DNA of 64,000 nucleotides, from positions 372,001 to 436,000 of the forward strand of contig JASMHC010000015.1 in NCBI GenBank assembly GCA_030750975.1, in the 5' to 3' direction. The DNA comes from Paracoccaceae bacterium. Lineage in GTDB: Bacteria > Pseudomonadota > Alphaproteobacteria > Rhodobacterales > Rhodobacteraceae. Position numbers and translations under genes: made by a program. Below the pieces are notes generated by a model that was given only the letters and a program-made list of their open reading frames with translations, did not search any database and was not told where the DNA came from. This document shows, piece by piece, positions 53,684 to 63,180 of the stretch. Positions within the stretch are counted from its first letter, which is position 1. Every line of letters begins with the position of its first letter.

Positions 53684-54715
53684 ATGGTGAAAACCAATCC
53701 GGGCCGGTTTTTTGAAGATTATGCCGTCGGGCAAGTGATCAGTCATGCGGTGCCGCGCACTGTGACCACAGGCGAGCGGGCGCTGTACCATGCGCTTTAT
53801 CCGCAGCGGCACGCGCTTTATTCATCGGATGAATTCGCCCGCTCCTGCGGCCTGCCGGAAAGCCCGCTGGATGATCTGGCGGCGTTTCATGTGGTCTTTG
53901 GCAAGACGGTGCCGGATGTGTCGCTGAACGCGGTGGCCAATCTTGGCTATGCGCAGGGGCGCTGGCTGAAGCCGGTTTATGCGGGGGACACGTTGAGGTC
54001 GACCTCGGAAGTGATCGGGGTGAAGCAGAATTCAAACGGCAAATCCGGCGTGGTCTATGTGCGGACGCGCGGCTGGAACCAGCGTGACGAGGTGGTGATC
54101 GACTATGTGCGCTGGGTGATGGTGCGCAAGCGCGATCTGGATGCGCCCGCACCGGACACCGTGATCCCCGAGCTGTCTCGGGTGGTGGACCCTAGGGATC
54201 TGGTGGTGCCTGAAGGGCTGGATTTCTCAGGCTACGACTATGCGCTTGCTGGCGAAGAATATCGCTGGGGCGATTACGCGGTTGGCGAAAAGATCGACCA
54301 TGTGGATGGTGTGACGGTTGAGGAAGCCGAGCATATGATGGCGACGCGGCTGTGGCAGAACACATCAAAAGTGCATTTCGATGCGACGATCCGCGATGGC
54401 GGGCGGCGGCTGATTTACGGCGGTCATGTGATCTCGATGGCGCGGACCCTGTCGTTCAACGGGCTGGCCAATGCGCAGATGATCGTCGGGCTGAATGGCG
54501 GTGCCCATGCCAATCCGTGTTTTTCCGGCACGACCATCCGGGCCTGGAGCGAAGTGTTGGACAAGGCCGATACCCCGGTGCCCGGGGTGGGGGCGATCCG
54601 CCTGCGTCTGGTGGCGACCAAGGGCGGGGCGCCCTTTGCCTTGCGCGGGGAAGACGGGAAGTATTTGCCGGATGTGATGCTGGATCTGGACTATTGGGCG
54701 TTGATGCCGGTTTGA
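53684..54715 (+). CDS. mch: Mesaconyl-CoA hydratase
   Basis: A 343-residue MaoC-like hydratase with two hot-dog halves. It hydrates mesaconyl-CoA to beta-methylmalyl-CoA in the ethylmalonyl-CoA pathway. Features are GRFFEDYAVGQVISHAVPRT at the start and KPVYAGDTLRSTSEV. The second half reads RWGDYAVGEKIDHVDGVTVE, then LIYGGHVISMARTLSFNG. The length matches the Rhodobacter enzyme. It has a GAGAG-type site upstream, and a terminator-like repeat follows its stop. Confidence 0.9.
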   Translation: MVKTNPGRFFEDYAVGQVISHAVPRTVTTGERALYHALYPQRHALYSSDEFARSCGLPESPLDDLAAFHVVFGKTVPDVSLNAVANLGYAQGRWLKPVYAGDTLRSTSEVIGVKQNSNGKSGVVYVRTRGWNQRDEVVIDYVRWVMVRKRDLDAPAPDTVIPELSRVVDPRDLVVPEGLDFSGYDYALAGEEYRWGDYAVGEKIDHVDGVTVEEAEHMMATRLWQNTSKVHFDATIRDGGRRLIYGGHVISMARTLSFNGLANAQMIVGLNGGAHANPCFSGTTIRAWSEVLDKADTPVPGVGAIRLRLVATKGGAPFALRGEDGKYLPDVMLDLDYWALMPV

Positions 54716-54721
54716 TCGGTT

Positions 54722-54826
54722 CGGGCGCTGACGCGCCCGACCGGCAGAGGGGGCTGTCTGCCCCCTCACCAGCCACGATGCGTGGCTGGTTTCACCCCCA
54801 GAGGATATTTGACGACAAAAGAAACC
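54722..54826. repeat. Terminator-like three-hairpin repeat behind mch
   Basis: Three stems in a row: TCGGGCGC/GCGCCCGA (54721-54728 and 54733-54740), GAGGGGGC/GCCCCCTC (54747-54754 and 54760-54767), and ACCAGCCACG/CGTGGCTGGT (54768-54777 and 54781-54790). A tail follows: TTTCACCCCCAGAG, then GATATTTG and an A-rich stretch. The second and third stems and the tail resemble the element behind sdhB at 59214-59290. It probably serves as terminator or message end. Confidence 0.65.
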
Positions 54827-54875
54827 GCGTGGTTTTTTCTTGCCAAAACGGGGCGTATCGGGGCCAATATCGGGC

Positions 54876-55619
54876 ATGATACGCTTTCTTTGTGCCGCCG
54901 CCGCCGTTTTTTCCTTTGCATTGCCTGCAAGGGCTGAATTCCGATACGGCGACGAACAGCTGCAGGGTTATGTGGAAAGCAATCTTTTGAGTGTCTTTTA
55001 TCATGAGTTGGGCCATGCGCTGGTCGATATCATGGAGCTGCCGATTTTCGGCCAGGAAGAAGATGCGGCGGATGTGCTTTCGGTCTTTTTGATCGATGCG
55101 TTCTGGGAAGAGGAAAGCGCGGTTCAGATTGCCTATGACTCGGCCTTTGGGTTTCAGGCCGAGGCGGATGCTTACGACCCGGTGTTCTGGGGGGTGCACG
55201 GGCCGGATCAGCAGCGGTATTACAATCTTGTGTGCATTTTCTATGGCGCCAACCCCGACGAACGCGACGATGTGGCCGAAGAGCTGGGCCTGCCCGAAGA
55301 GCGCGCCGACTATTGCGATTTCGAATATGAGCAGGCGGCGGGAAGCTGGGGGACGGTGCTGGATAGGATCACGACCGAATCCGGTGGCAACAGCATGCGC
55401 ATGGATCGGGTCGAGCGAGATACCGACGGTGCCAGGCTGACGGCGGATTTGATAATCGAAGAGGTGGCGGCGCTGAACAGAGAGTTCAGGCTGCCCGCGC
55501 GGCTGACCATCAGCATCGAAGCCTGTGACGAGGCCAATGCCTGGTATGATCCGGAGTTGCGCGAGATTGTCATGTGTACCGAGTTTGCGGATGACATTGC
55601 GGCAAACGCGCCCTGGTGA
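54876..55619 (+). CDS. DUF4344 family zinc metallopeptidase, exported
   Basis: A 247-residue protein with a signal peptide (MIRFLCAAAAVFSFALPARA) and the zinc-binding HELGH at residues 43-47, followed by the acidic GQEEDAADVLSVF with a possible third ligand. This matches the DUF4344 putative metallopeptidases. Cysteines near residues 125, 150, 220 and 233 suggest disulfides in the periplasm. Substrate and role are unknown. The ATG at 54876 opens directly into the signal peptide. It sits between mch and the sdh operon and faces the same way. Confidence 0.8.
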   Translation: MIRFLCAAAAVFSFALPARAEFRYGDEQLQGYVESNLLSVFYHELGHALVDIMELPIFGQEEDAADVLSVFLIDAFWEEESAVQIAYDSAFGFQAEADAYDPVFWGVHGPDQQRYYNLVCIFYGANPDERDDVAEELGLPEERADYCDFEYEQAAGSWGTVLDRITTESGGNSMRMDRVERDTDGARLTADLIIEEVAALNREFRLPARLTISIEACDEANAWYDPELREIVMCTEFADDIAANAPW

Positions 55620-55660
55620 CTCGGGCCTGGCCGGGCGGGGCAGCATGCTTGGAAAGCGCT

Positions 55661-55691
55661 TGTGATCACGATAGCGATAACTGTGATCACA
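55661..55691. promoter_or_regulatory. Tandem TGTGATCAC(A/G) operators upstream of sdhC
   Basis: TGTGATCACG (55661-55670) and TGTGATCACA (55682-55691) lie 21 bp apart centre to centre, the same spacing as the pair upstream of sucC. They are about 120 bases before the sdhC ATG. A further copy, TGTGATCACA at 55997-56006, lies within sdhC and may be a chance of codon use. Confidence 0.7.
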
Positions 55692-55808
55692 TAATCGAAA
55701 ATTGCGTCAATTCGCGCAAGTTTTCCTAGACTCAGGTTCGATTGAGAGTGTGACAGAGACGTAAAAACCGTTAATACTGTAAGCAACGGTATACCGAAAG
55801 GACAGACT

Positions 55809-56192
55809 ATGGCTGACGTGAACCGGGGCAATCGCCCGCTTTCGCCGCATCTGACAATCTATCGCCTGCCAATAACAGCGATCACCTCAATCCTGGTTCG
55901 GATCACGGGCAATGCCTTGCTGATCTCGGCTGCGCTGGTTGTATGGTGGTTGCTGGCGGCGGCCACGTCGGAAAGCTATTTTGATCTGGCAAACGCTGTG
56001 ATCACAAGCTTCCTTGGCGATCTTGTCATGCTGCTGTCGCTTCTGGGCCTTTGGTATCACACGCTGGGCGGCATTCGGCATTTGATCTGGGATCAGATCA
56101 TTGCGCTGGAAAACGTCCCGGCCGAGAAAATGAGCTGGGCCATGTTGATCGGCTCGGTTGTGCTGACCGCACTTACCGTCGTTTTGGTATAA
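55809..56192 (+). CDS. sdhC: Succinate dehydrogenase cytochrome b556 subunit
   Basis: A 127-residue membrane anchor of complex II. RPLSPHLTIYRLPITAITSILVRITG is the conserved quinone-site N-terminus, and His in WYHTLGGIRHLIWD is the likely heme ligand. Three helices are visible. It carries an internal TGTGATCACA. It is first in the sdhC-sdhD-sdhA-sdhB operon, with 10 bases to sdhD. Confidence 0.94.
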   Translation: MADVNRGNRPLSPHLTIYRLPITAITSILVRITGNALLISAALVVWWLLAAATSESYFDLANAVITSFLGDLVMLLSLLGLWYHTLGGIRHLIWDQIIALENVPAEKMSWAMLIGSVVLTALTVVLV

Positions 56193-56202
56193 GGGGGCTG
56201 AC

Positions 56203-56574
56203 ATGCGTTATTTGACTGATCGTAAACGTGCCATTGGCAACGGATCTGCCCGCGAAGGTACGACCCGCCACTGGAATATGACCGTGTCGTCCTATGGGTT
56301 GCTGGTTCTGGTTCCGCTGTTTCTTATCGCTTTTGCGCCGATGATCGGGGCCAGCTATGCCGAGGTGACGGCGCATTTCGCCAAGCCGTTCCCTGCGATT
56401 GTCACGGCACTGACCTTGTGGATGGGCATGATGCATTTCAAGAACGGATCGCGGACCATGATCGAGGATTATGTCCACGGTTATCAGCGCGAGCTATTCA
56501 TCATTCTGGCAAGTGTCGCGTCCTACGCGATTGCTGCAACCGGCGTTTTCGCCATTCTGAAAATGGCGCTTTAA
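56203..56574 (+). CDS. sdhD: Succinate dehydrogenase hydrophobic membrane anchor
   Basis: A 123-residue partner of SdhC with three helices (SSYGLLVLVPLFLIAFAPM, PAIVTALTLWMGMMHF, ELFIILASVASYAIAATGVF). The MHFKNGSRTMIEDYVHGY segment carries conserved histidines and tyrosine near heme and quinone. It is followed by sdhA after 12 bases. Confidence 0.93.
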   Translation: MRYLTDRKRAIGNGSAREGTTRHWNMTVSSYGLLVLVPLFLIAFAPMIGASYAEVTAHFAKPFPAIVTALTLWMGMMHFKNGSRTMIEDYVHGYQRELFIILASVASYAIAATGVFAILKMAL

Positions 56575-56586
56575 GGACTTCTGAAC

Positions 56587-58392
56587 ATGGCTGCATATGA
56601 ATACGAAACCCACGAATATGACGTGGTGGTTGTGGGCGCCGGTGGCGCGGGTTTGCGGGCAACGCTGGGCATGGCCGAGCAGGGTTTGCGCACCGCTTGC
56701 GTGACCAAGGTTTTCCCAACCCGTTCGCACACCGTGGCGGCGCAGGGGGGCATTGCTGCTTCGCTGAGCAACATGGGACCGGATAACTGGCAGTGGCATA
56801 TGTATGACACGGTCAAGGGGTCGGACTGGCTGGGTGATACGGATGCGATGGAGTATCTGGCGCGTGAGGCGCCAAAGGCGGTGTATGAGCTTGAGCATTA
56901 CGGCGTGCCGTTTTCGCGGACCGAAGAGGGTAAGATTTATCAGCGTCCGTTTGGGGGCCATACCACCGAATTTGGTGAAGGCCCGCCGGTTCAGCGGACC
57001 TGTGCGGCGGCGGACCGGACCGGCCACGCGATCCTGCACACGCTTTATGGTCAGTCACTGAAGAACAACGCCGAGTTTTACATCGAGTATTTCGCCATCG
57101 ATCTGATCATGTCGGAAGACGGCCAGTGTCAGGGTGTTGTGTGCTGGAAGCTCGACGATGGCACCATGCATGTGTTCAACGCCAAGATGGTTGTGCTGGC
57201 AACGGGCGGTTATGGGCGTGCGTATTTCAGCGCGACCTCGGCGCATACTTGTACCGGTGACGGTGGTGGTATGGTGGCGCGGGCTGGGCTTGCGCTTCAG
57301 GACATGGAGTTTGTACAGTTCCACCCGACCGGCATTTACGGCTCGGGCTGCTTGATTACCGAAGGCGCGCGGGGCGAGGGGGGCTATCTGACCAACTCGG
57401 AAGGCGAGCGGTTCATGGAGCGCTATGCGCCGAACTATAAAGACCTGGCACCACGGGATTATGTGTCGCGTTCGATGACGATGGAAATTCGCGAAGGGCG
57501 CGGTGTGGGTGAAGGCGGGGATCACATCCACCTGAACCTGTCGCACCTGCCGCCGGAAGCCTTGGCAGAGCGTCTGCCGGGGATTTCGGAAAGTGCCAAG
57601 ATTTTTGCCGGAGTGGACGTCACCAAGGAACCGATCCCGGTTCTGCCGACGGTGCATTACAATATGGGCGGCATTCCGACCAACTATTGGGGCGAGGTTG
57701 TGAACCCGACGGCGGACGATCCGAACGCCGTTGTGCCGGGTCTGATGGCTGTGGGTGAAGCAGGCTGTGCGTCTGTGCATGGGGCGAACCGGTTGGGTTC
57801 GAACTCGCTGATCGACCTTGTGGTCTTTGGTCGAGCGGCGGCGATCCGCGCCGGTAAGGTTGTCGATGCGGATGCGCCGAACCCGGTGCTGAATCAGGCC
57901 TCGGTCGATGCGGCGTTTGACCGGTTTGACGGGTTGCGCAATGCCAAGGGTGGCATCCCGACCGCTGATCTGCGGCTTGAGATGCAGAAAACCATGCAGT
58001 CAGACGCGGCGGTGTTCCGCGCCTCGGATTCGCTGGCACAGGGTGTGACCAATATGACCGCGATTGCCGACAAGATCGGTGATCTGGCTGTGACTGACCG
58101 TTCGCTGGTCTGGAACAGTGACCTGATGGAAACGCTGGAACTGACCAACCTGATGCCGAATGCTTTGGCGACCATCGTTGGGGCGGAAGCGCGGAAGGAA
58201 AGCCGTGGTGCGCATGCGCATGAGGATTTCAGCGAACGAGATGACGAGAACTGGCGCGTGCATACGACCAGCCGCGTTGACGGCAGCAAGGTGGACCTGA
58301 GCTATCGTTCGGTTGGCACCGATCCGCTGACCAGTGAAGATGAAGGCGGTATCAGCCTTAAGAAAATCGCGCCAAAAGCGCGGACGTTCTAA
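56587..58392 (+). CDS. sdhA: Succinate dehydrogenase flavoprotein subunit
   Basis: A 601-residue subunit that oxidises succinate to fumarate at the inner face of the membrane. The FAD motif [14 protein letters not shown] opens the chain; His48 in [15 protein letters not shown] is the covalent FAD site; QFHPTGIY and the [13 protein letters not shown] region line the active site. It is separated from sdhB by 11 bases. Confidence 0.97.
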   Translation: MAAYEYETHEYDVVVVGAGGAGLRATLGMAEQGLRTACVTKVFPTRSHTVAAQGGIAASLSNMGPDNWQWHMYDTVKGSDWLGDTDAMEYLAREAPKAVYELEHYGVPFSRTEEGKIYQRPFGGHTTEFGEGPPVQRTCAAADRTGHAILHTLYGQSLKNNAEFYIEYFAIDLIMSEDGQCQGVVCWKLDDGTMHVFNAKMVVLATGGYGRAYFSATSAHTCTGDGGGMVARAGLALQDMEFVQFHPTGIYGSGCLITEGARGEGGYLTNSEGERFMERYAPNYKDLAPRDYVSRSMTMEIREGRGVGEGGDHIHLNLSHLPPEALAERLPGISESAKIFAGVDVTKEPIPVLPTVHYNMGGIPTNYWGEVVNPTADDPNAVVPGLMAVGEAGCASVHGANRLGSNSLIDLVVFGRAAAIRAGKVVDADAPNPVLNQASVDAAFDRFDGLRNAKGGIPTADLRLEMQKTMQSDAAVFRASDSLAQGVTNMTAIADKIGDLAVTDRSLVWNSDLMETLELTNLMPNALATIVGAEARKESRGAHAHEDFSERDDENWRVHTTSRVDGSKVDLSYRSVGTDPLTSEDEGGISLKKIAPKARTF

Positions 58393-58403
58393 GGAGAGAG
58401 ATC

Positions 58404-59183
58404 ATGGTAGAATTTGCACTCCCCAAGAATAGCCGCGTTCGAACCGGCAAGACATGGCCCAAGCCCGAGGGTGCGACCAATGTCCGGGCGTTCCGGATTT
58501 ATCGCTGGAACCCGGATGATGGAAAGAACCCGTCGGTCGACACGTATTTTCTGGATATGGATAAATGCGGGCCGATGGTTCTGGATGCGCTGATCAAGAT
58601 CAAGAACGAGATTGATCCGACCCTGACGTTCCGCCGGTCGTGCCGCGAAGGGATTTGTGGCTCTTGCGCGATGAACATCGACGGGATCAACACGCTGGCC
58701 TGTATCTATGGTTTGGATGAGGTGAAGGGGGATGTGAAGATTTATCCGCTGCCGCATATGCCGGTGGTGAAAGACCTGATCCCTGATCTGACGCATTTTT
58801 ATGCGCAGCATGCCAGCATCATGCCGTGGCTGGAGACCAAGACCAACCGTCCGGCGAAAGAGTGGAAGCAGTCGATCGAGGACCGCAAGAAGCTGGATGG
58901 CTTGTATGAATGCGTGATGTGCGCGTCTTGTTCAACCTCGTGCCCGTCCTACTGGTGGAACGGGGATCGGTATTTGGGACCGGCGGCGTTGCTGCATGCC
59001 TATCGCTGGATCATTGATAGCCGCGACGAGGCGACGGGCGAGCGTTTGGATGAGTTGGAAGACCCGTTCAAGCTTTATCGTTGCCACACGATCATGAACT
59101 GCACCAAGACCTGTCCGAAAGGGCTGAATCCGGCGAAGGCGATTGCCGAAATCAAGAAAATGATGGTCGAACGGGTTGTTTGA
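58404..59183 (+). CDS. sdhB: Succinate dehydrogenase iron-sulfur subunit
   Basis: A 259-residue subunit with all three clusters visible: [2Fe-2S] in [16 protein letters not shown], [4Fe-4S] in [15 protein letters not shown], and [3Fe-4S] in [17 protein letters not shown]. It passes electrons from SdhA to quinone. It is the last gene of the operon; a terminator-like repeat follows. Confidence 0.97.
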   Translation: MVEFALPKNSRVRTGKTWPKPEGATNVRAFRIYRWNPDDGKNPSVDTYFLDMDKCGPMVLDALIKIKNEIDPTLTFRRSCREGICGSCAMNIDGINTLACIYGLDEVKGDVKIYPLPHMPVVKDLIPDLTHFYAQHASIMPWLETKTNRPAKEWKQSIEDRKKLDGLYECVMCASCSTSCPSYWWNGDRYLGPAALLHAYRWIIDSRDEATGERLDELEDPFKLYRCHTIMNCTKTCPKGLNPAKAIAEIKKMMVERVV

Positions 59184-59213
59184 TTTTTGATTTCGCCTGC
59201 ATTGCAGTCGATA

Positions 59214-59290
59214 TGGGCGGGGGCGCTGCCCCCCACCAGCCGCAGAGCTGCGGCTGGTTTCCCCCCGAAGTATTTATTGAAAAGATGAAA
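59214..59290. repeat. Terminator-like repeat behind sdhB
   Basis: GGGGGC/GCCCCC (59219-59224 and 59228-59233) and ACCAGCCGCAG/CTGCGGCTGGT (59235-59245 and 59248-59258), then the tail TTTCCCCCCGAAGTATTTA and an A-rich stretch. Same design and partly the same bases as the element behind mch. It lies between the convergent sdhB and deoD genes. Confidence 0.65.
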
Positions 59291-59312
59291 GAGCCGTCTG
59301 TTTTCGGACGCT

Positions 59313-60017
59313 TTAGCAGAATGCCGCTTGCAGGGCGATGTCCACCATATCGGCGAAACTGCGTTCGCGATCTTCGGGGGGCAGGGCTTCATGTGTGATC
59401 AGATGATCACTGACGGTCAGAACGGCCAAGGCGCGGGCCTTGTGGCGGGCGGCGACGGTGTAAAGCTCAGCGGCCTCCATTTCAACGCCAAGGATGCCGT
59501 GGCGGATCATTTGTTCGTTCAGGTCGGGCCGTTCATCGTAAAACACATCCGAGGAATAGATGCCGCCGACATGGGTCGGGGTGGCTTTTGCCCCGGCCGC
59601 TTTGACGGCGTTGTTCAGCAGGTCCCAATTTGCGCAAGGGGCATAGTTGATTTCGCGCAAGATGCCCCGCGACGGGGTGGAGATGGATGTGGCGGTCATG
59701 GCGATGATCACGTCGCGGATGTTGACGTCTTCCTGCATGGCACCGCATGATCCTATGCGGATCAGGGTTTTCGCCCCGTAGGTAGAGATCAACTCGTTCG
59801 CGTAGATCGAAAGCGATGGCATGCCCATGCCTGATCCGTGGATGGTGACAGGGTTGCCGTTCCACGTGCCGGTGAAACCCAGCATGCCCCGGACATTGTT
59901 CACTTCGCGGGGGTGGTCGAGGAAGGTCTCGGCGGCCCATTTGGCGCGCAGGGGATCGCCCGGCAGAAGGACAGTTTCGGCAATGTCGCCCTTGGCGGCG
60001 TTGATATGGGGGGTCAT
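59313..60017 (-). CDS. deoD: Purine-nucleoside phosphorylase (DeoD type)
   Basis: A 234-residue enzyme that cleaves purine nucleosides with phosphate in salvage. [26 protein letters not shown] is the DeoD N-terminus in two blocks (start to [14 protein letters not shown] binds phosphate). IRIGSCGAM and [13 protein letters not shown] are further signatures, and DHLITHE carries the catalytic aspartate region. The ATG at 60017 is set by this N-terminus; the upstream 71 codons are not coding. It fits functionally with the adenine deaminase elsewhere in the window. Confidence 0.93.
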   Translation of the reverse strand: MTPHINAAKGDIAETVLLPGDPLRAKWAAETFLDHPREVNNVRGMLGFTGTWNGNPVTIHGSGMGMPSLSIYANELISTYGAKTLIRIGSCGAMQEDVNIRDVIIAMTATSISTPSRGILREINYAPCANWDLLNNAVKAAGAKATPTHVGGIYSSDVFYDERPDLNEQMIRHGILGVEMEAAELYTVAARHKARALAVLTVSDHLITHEALPPEDRERSFADMVDIALQAAFC

Positions 60018-60029
60018 TGGGACCTCATG

Positions 60030-60103
60030 AGCGTTTCGGAATAAATCAGGTACGCAAGTTGATTTCGAAACGCCCGCGACTTCAACAGGTTCCTGGCGTT
60101 TCG
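60030..60103. repeat. Dispersed intergenic repeat, copy C
   Basis: Carries the core AAGTTGATTTCGAAACG (60056-60072), identical to copy B, and the arms GCGTTTCG (60031-60038) and CGAAACGC (60066-60073). A further GGCGTTTCG (60095-60103) can pair with the same CGAAACGCC. It lies between the deoD start and the end of the H-NS-like gene, both on the minus strand. Confidence 0.65.
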
Positions 60104-60148
60104 TCCGATTATTTTGGCCTGAATGCAGACGAAACGCCCCTTGGCGCC

Positions 60149-60460
60149 TTAGATCGCGAAATCTTCCGGTTTTGCACCGGCGGCGATGGCTTCGCGGAAC
60201 CAGACAGGCTGGCGGCCGCGGCCCGACCATGTTTGTGTCGGATCCGAGGGGTTTGCGTATTTCGGCGCGGCTTTTCTGCCGGAAGGTTTTCCGCTTTCGG
60301 TCAGGTCGGCCAGCGAAAATCCGAATTCTCTGGCGGCATCTTGTGCGGCTTTGAGCGCTTCGGCCTTGCGGCGGGTGTCGAGGGATATCAAGGCTTTTTC
60401 AACTTCGCCTTTCAGGGCCAGAAGTTCGTCTTTGGACATGGAATTGAGATCGAGGCTCAT
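60149..60460 (-). CDS. H-NS histone-like family protein
   Basis: A 103-residue nucleoid protein. The N-terminal coiled coil (residues 5-50, [20 protein letters not shown]...) mediates oligomerisation. The C-terminal AT-hook-like domain has [19 protein letters not shown], then VWF, matching the HvrA/Spb and MvaT-like H-NS motif YxNPxDPxxTWSGRGRxP. Such proteins silence AT-rich, acquired DNA; several AT-rich islands occur in this window. AT-rich sequence precedes it. Confidence 0.88.
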   Translation of the reverse strand: MSLDLNSMSKDELLALKGEVEKALISLDTRRKAEALKAAQDAAREFGFSLADLTESGKPSGRKAAPKYANPSDPTQTWSGRGRQPVWFREAIAAGAKPEDFAI

Positions 60461-60560
60461 TTAATTCACTCCTAATATAAATTAGAAGAGAATTAGCGGA
60501 ATTAATTGATCTGTTGCAAGAATTAAAAAGTTAATGACCGGTATTTAATCGGCCATTAAC

Positions 60561-62528
60561 TTATTCAGCAGCGATTTGTTTTGGGTCGGCCAATTCAATA
60601 ATATCCGACATAATCGCGTTTAATTCGAAATCTTTCGGGGTGTAGACGCGGGCAACGCCCATTGCCAAAAGCTTTTCGGCGTCGTCTTCGGGGATGATTC
60701 CGCCGACGATAACCGGAATGTGGCCGAGACCGGCGTCGCGCATCCGTTGCAGGCTTTCTTCGACCAGCGGCAGATGCGAGCCTGACAGGATCGACAGACC
60801 AACCACATGGGCGCCGGATTGCTGTGCAGAGTTGACCAGTTCCTCGGGCGTCATGCGAATGCCGTCATAGTTGATGTCCATGCCGCAATCGCGGGCGCGG
60901 AAGGCGATTTGTTCGGCACCGTTGGAATGGCCGTCGAGGCCCGGCTTGCCGACGAGGAAGTTGAGGCGGCGGCCCAGTTTGTCGCTGACCGTGTCCACGG
61001 CGCTGCGCAGATCGTCGAGACCTTCGGTTTTGTTCGAAACCGAGCGGGATACGCCGGTTGGCCCGCGATACTCGCCATAGGTGGAACGCATTTGGGCGGC
61101 CCATTCGCCGGTGGTGGCCCCGGCCTTGGCGGCTTTGATCGAGGGTTCCATGACGTTTTTGCCCTCGGCGGCGGCTTGGCGGAGTTCGGCCAATGCGGCG
61201 TCAACGGCGGCCTGATCGCGGTTGGCGCGCCAGTCGTTCAGGGTGGCGACCTGTTCGGCCTCAACCGCGGGATCGACGGTCATGATGCCGCCGTCTTCGG
61301 TCATCAGCGGCGAGGGTTCGCCGTTTTGCCATTTGTTGACGCCGACGACGGTGGTCTCGTTGCGTTCGATCCTGTTCAAGCGTTCGGCGTTGGAGTCGAC
61401 CAGACGCGACTTCATGTATTCGATCGAGGAGACCGCGCCGCCCATGCTGTCAAGGTTGGCCAGTTCGTGGCGCGCGCCTTCTTTCAGGGCTTCAACCTTG
61501 GCATCCACGGCGGGGTTGCCGTCAAACAGGTCATCAAATTCCAGAAGATCGGTTTCATAGGCCATGATCTGCTGCATCCGCATCGACCATTGCTGATCCC
61601 ACGGGCGGGGCAGGCCGAGCGCTTCGTTCCATGCGGGCAATTGCACGGCGCGGGCGCGGGCCTTTTTGGAAAGTGTCACGGCCAGCATTTCGATCAGGAT
61701 GCGGTAGACGTTGTTTTCCGGCTGTTGTTCGGTCAGGCCGAGGGAGTTGACCTGAACGCCATAGCGGAAGCGGCGGAATTTGGGGTTTTCGACGCCATAG
61801 CGGTCGCGCAGGATTTCGTCCCAGAGATCGACGAAGGCGCGCATTTTGCACATCTCGGTGACGAAGCGGATGCCGGCGTTGACGAAGAACGAGATGCGGC
61901 CGCAGAGGGCGGGGAAGTCCTCTTCCGGTACGCGCGGGCGGAGTTCATCAAGAACGGCGGTGGCGGTGGCCAAGGCGAAGGCGAGTTCCTGCTCCGGTGT
62001 CGCGCCTGCTTCTTGCAGGTGGTAGGAACAGACGTTCATCGGGTTCCATTTGGGGACGTTGGTATAGCAATACTCGGCCACATCCGCGATCATCTTGAGC
62101 GATGGCTTGGGCGGGCAGACATAGGTGCCGCGCGAAAGATATTCTTTGATCAGGTCGTTTTGCACGGTGCCTTGCAGCTTAGAGATATCCGCGCCTTGTT
62201 CCTCGGCCACTGCGATATAAAGCGCCAGCAGCCAAGGGGCGGTGGCGTTGATGGTCATCGAGGTGTTCATCTGTTCCAGCGGGATCTGGTCAAACAGCGT
62301 GCGCATGTCGCCCAGATGACAGACGGGAACGCCGACCTTGCCTACCTCGCCCCGTGCCAGCGTGTGATCGCTGTCATAGCCTGTCTGGGTGGGCAGATCG
62401 AAGGCGACCGACAGGCCGGTCTGGCCCTTTTCGAGGTTCGAGCGGTAAAGCGCGTTGGATGCCTTGGCGGTCGAGTGGCCGGAATAGGTGCGGATCAGCC
62501 AGGGACGGTCTTTTTGGGTCTCGGTCAT
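60561..62528 (-). CDS. ecm: Ethylmalonyl-CoA mutase (coenzyme B12-dependent, MeaA type)
   Basis: A 655-residue adenosylcobalamin enzyme that converts (2R)-ethylmalonyl-CoA to methylsuccinyl-CoA. The N-terminal RPWLIRTYSGHSTAKASNALYR region and FDLPTQTGYDSDHTLARGEV are typical of Ecm/MeaA. The C-terminal B12 domain has GLDGHSNG (DxHxxG), SILSGSH and VGGIIPEDD. The window also contains mcl2, mch and ccr, so the pathway assignment is firm. The CGCTGCGTTGCGG and CCAATGTCAAT motifs lie upstream. Confidence 0.94.
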   Translation of the reverse strand: MTETQKDRPWLIRTYSGHSTAKASNALYRSNLEKGQTGLSVAFDLPTQTGYDSDHTLARGEVGKVGVPVCHLGDMRTLFDQIPLEQMNTSMTINATAPWLLALYIAVAEEQGADISKLQGTVQNDLIKEYLSRGTYVCPPKPSLKMIADVAEYCYTNVPKWNPMNVCSYHLQEAGATPEQELAFALATATAVLDELRPRVPEEDFPALCGRISFFVNAGIRFVTEMCKMRAFVDLWDEILRDRYGVENPKFRRFRYGVQVNSLGLTEQQPENNVYRILIEMLAVTLSKKARARAVQLPAWNEALGLPRPWDQQWSMRMQQIMAYETDLLEFDDLFDGNPAVDAKVEALKEGARHELANLDSMGGAVSSIEYMKSRLVDSNAERLNRIERNETTVVGVNKWQNGEPSPLMTEDGGIMTVDPAVEAEQVATLNDWRANRDQAAVDAALAELRQAAAEGKNVMEPSIKAAKAGATTGEWAAQMRSTYGEYRGPTGVSRSVSNKTEGLDDLRSAVDTVSDKLGRRLNFLVGKPGLDGHSNGAEQIAFRARDCGMDINYDGIRMTPEELVNSAQQSGAHVVGLSILSGSHLPLVEESLQRMRDAGLGHIPVIVGGIIPEDDAEKLLAMGVARVYTPKDFELNAIMSDIIELADPKQIAAE

Positions 62529-62593
62529 CGGGGCCTCGTGAATCGGGTGCGGTAATTTTCTTTCGTCAGACTGTTGATACGTGGAATATTATG

Positions 62594-62618
62594 CCAATGT
62601 CAATTCGCTGCGTTGCGG
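62594..62618. promoter_or_regulatory. Composite motif upstream of ecm
   Basis: CCAATGTCAAT (62594-62604) is identical to a sequence upstream of ccr (63209-63219), and CGCTGCGTTGCGG (62606-62618) is identical to one upstream of mcl2. Both lie 66-90 bases upstream of the ecm start, on the opposite strand orientation to that at ccr. Confidence 0.5.
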
Positions 62619-62743
62619 CGACCCTGCGTCACTAAGGTGTTACGAATTGAGTGGTGCTTGGGGTCGGAAACAGTTAAAAACCCTGAAGCATAATGATTGG
62701 GCCGGCCGAAACAGCGGGTCCGGGGATATCGGGACGGCGTGAA

Positions 62744-63070
62744 ATGAAAACTGTCGCAAGCGTGTGCAGCACCCTGATTGCAGTTGCCCTGCTAAGTGCC
62801 CCGGCGTTCGCCGAAGGGCGCGAATTGCAAATCGTTAACTACACAGACTTTGAAATTGTTGCTATTTTCGGCATGCGTCAGGGCGCAACTGAATGGGGCG
62901 AAAACGAACTGGCGGGGGATATTATCACTGCCGGTGAAACCCAGACCGTCGATTTCGATGATGGGTCGGGCTATTGCATGTTCAGCATCATGGCTGTTTT
63001 CGATGATGGTGAAGAACTGGTCAGCGAAGATATCAATATCTGCGATCTGCCAGCCTTTACTTACTATTAA
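62744..63070 (+). CDS. Small exported protein of unknown function
   Basis: A 108-residue protein with a signal peptide (MKTVASVCSTLIAVALLSAP, cut after AFA). The mature part ELQIVNYTDFEIVAIFG, TEWGENELAGDIITAGET and VDFDDGSGYCMFSIMAVFDD looks like a compact beta protein with two cysteines, a type repeated in Rhodobacteraceae genomes without known function. The ATG at 62744 is chosen for the signal peptide. It has its own terminator and sits between divergent ecm and ccr. Confidence 0.65.
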   Translation: MKTVASVCSTLIAVALLSAPAFAEGRELQIVNYTDFEIVAIFGMRQGATEWGENELAGDIITAGETQTVDFDDGSGYCMFSIMAVFDDGEELVSEDINICDLPAFTYY

Positions 63071-63095
63071 GCCTTCGCGGCAATCGCGATCTATG

Positions 63096-63117
63096 CCCCG
63101 CCATTGGTGGGGTTTTT
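63096..63117 (+). terminator. Terminator behind the small exported protein gene
   Basis: CCCCGCC (63096-63102) and GGTGGGG (63106-63112) form a stem with a 3-base loop, followed by TTTTT (63113-63117). A standard Rho-independent terminator separating this gene from ccr. Confidence 0.75.
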
Positions 63118-63180
63118 GCATGTGCAGCTAAATTTTCTGCATCTGCTGGGTTATAAAATTACCAAAAACGCCAAACTGTT

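Noticed and set aside
59397-59412. TGTGATCAGATGATCAC-like sequence resembling the TCA operator
   Set aside because: It lies inside the deoD coding region, is imperfect, and lacks the 21-bp tandem arrangement.
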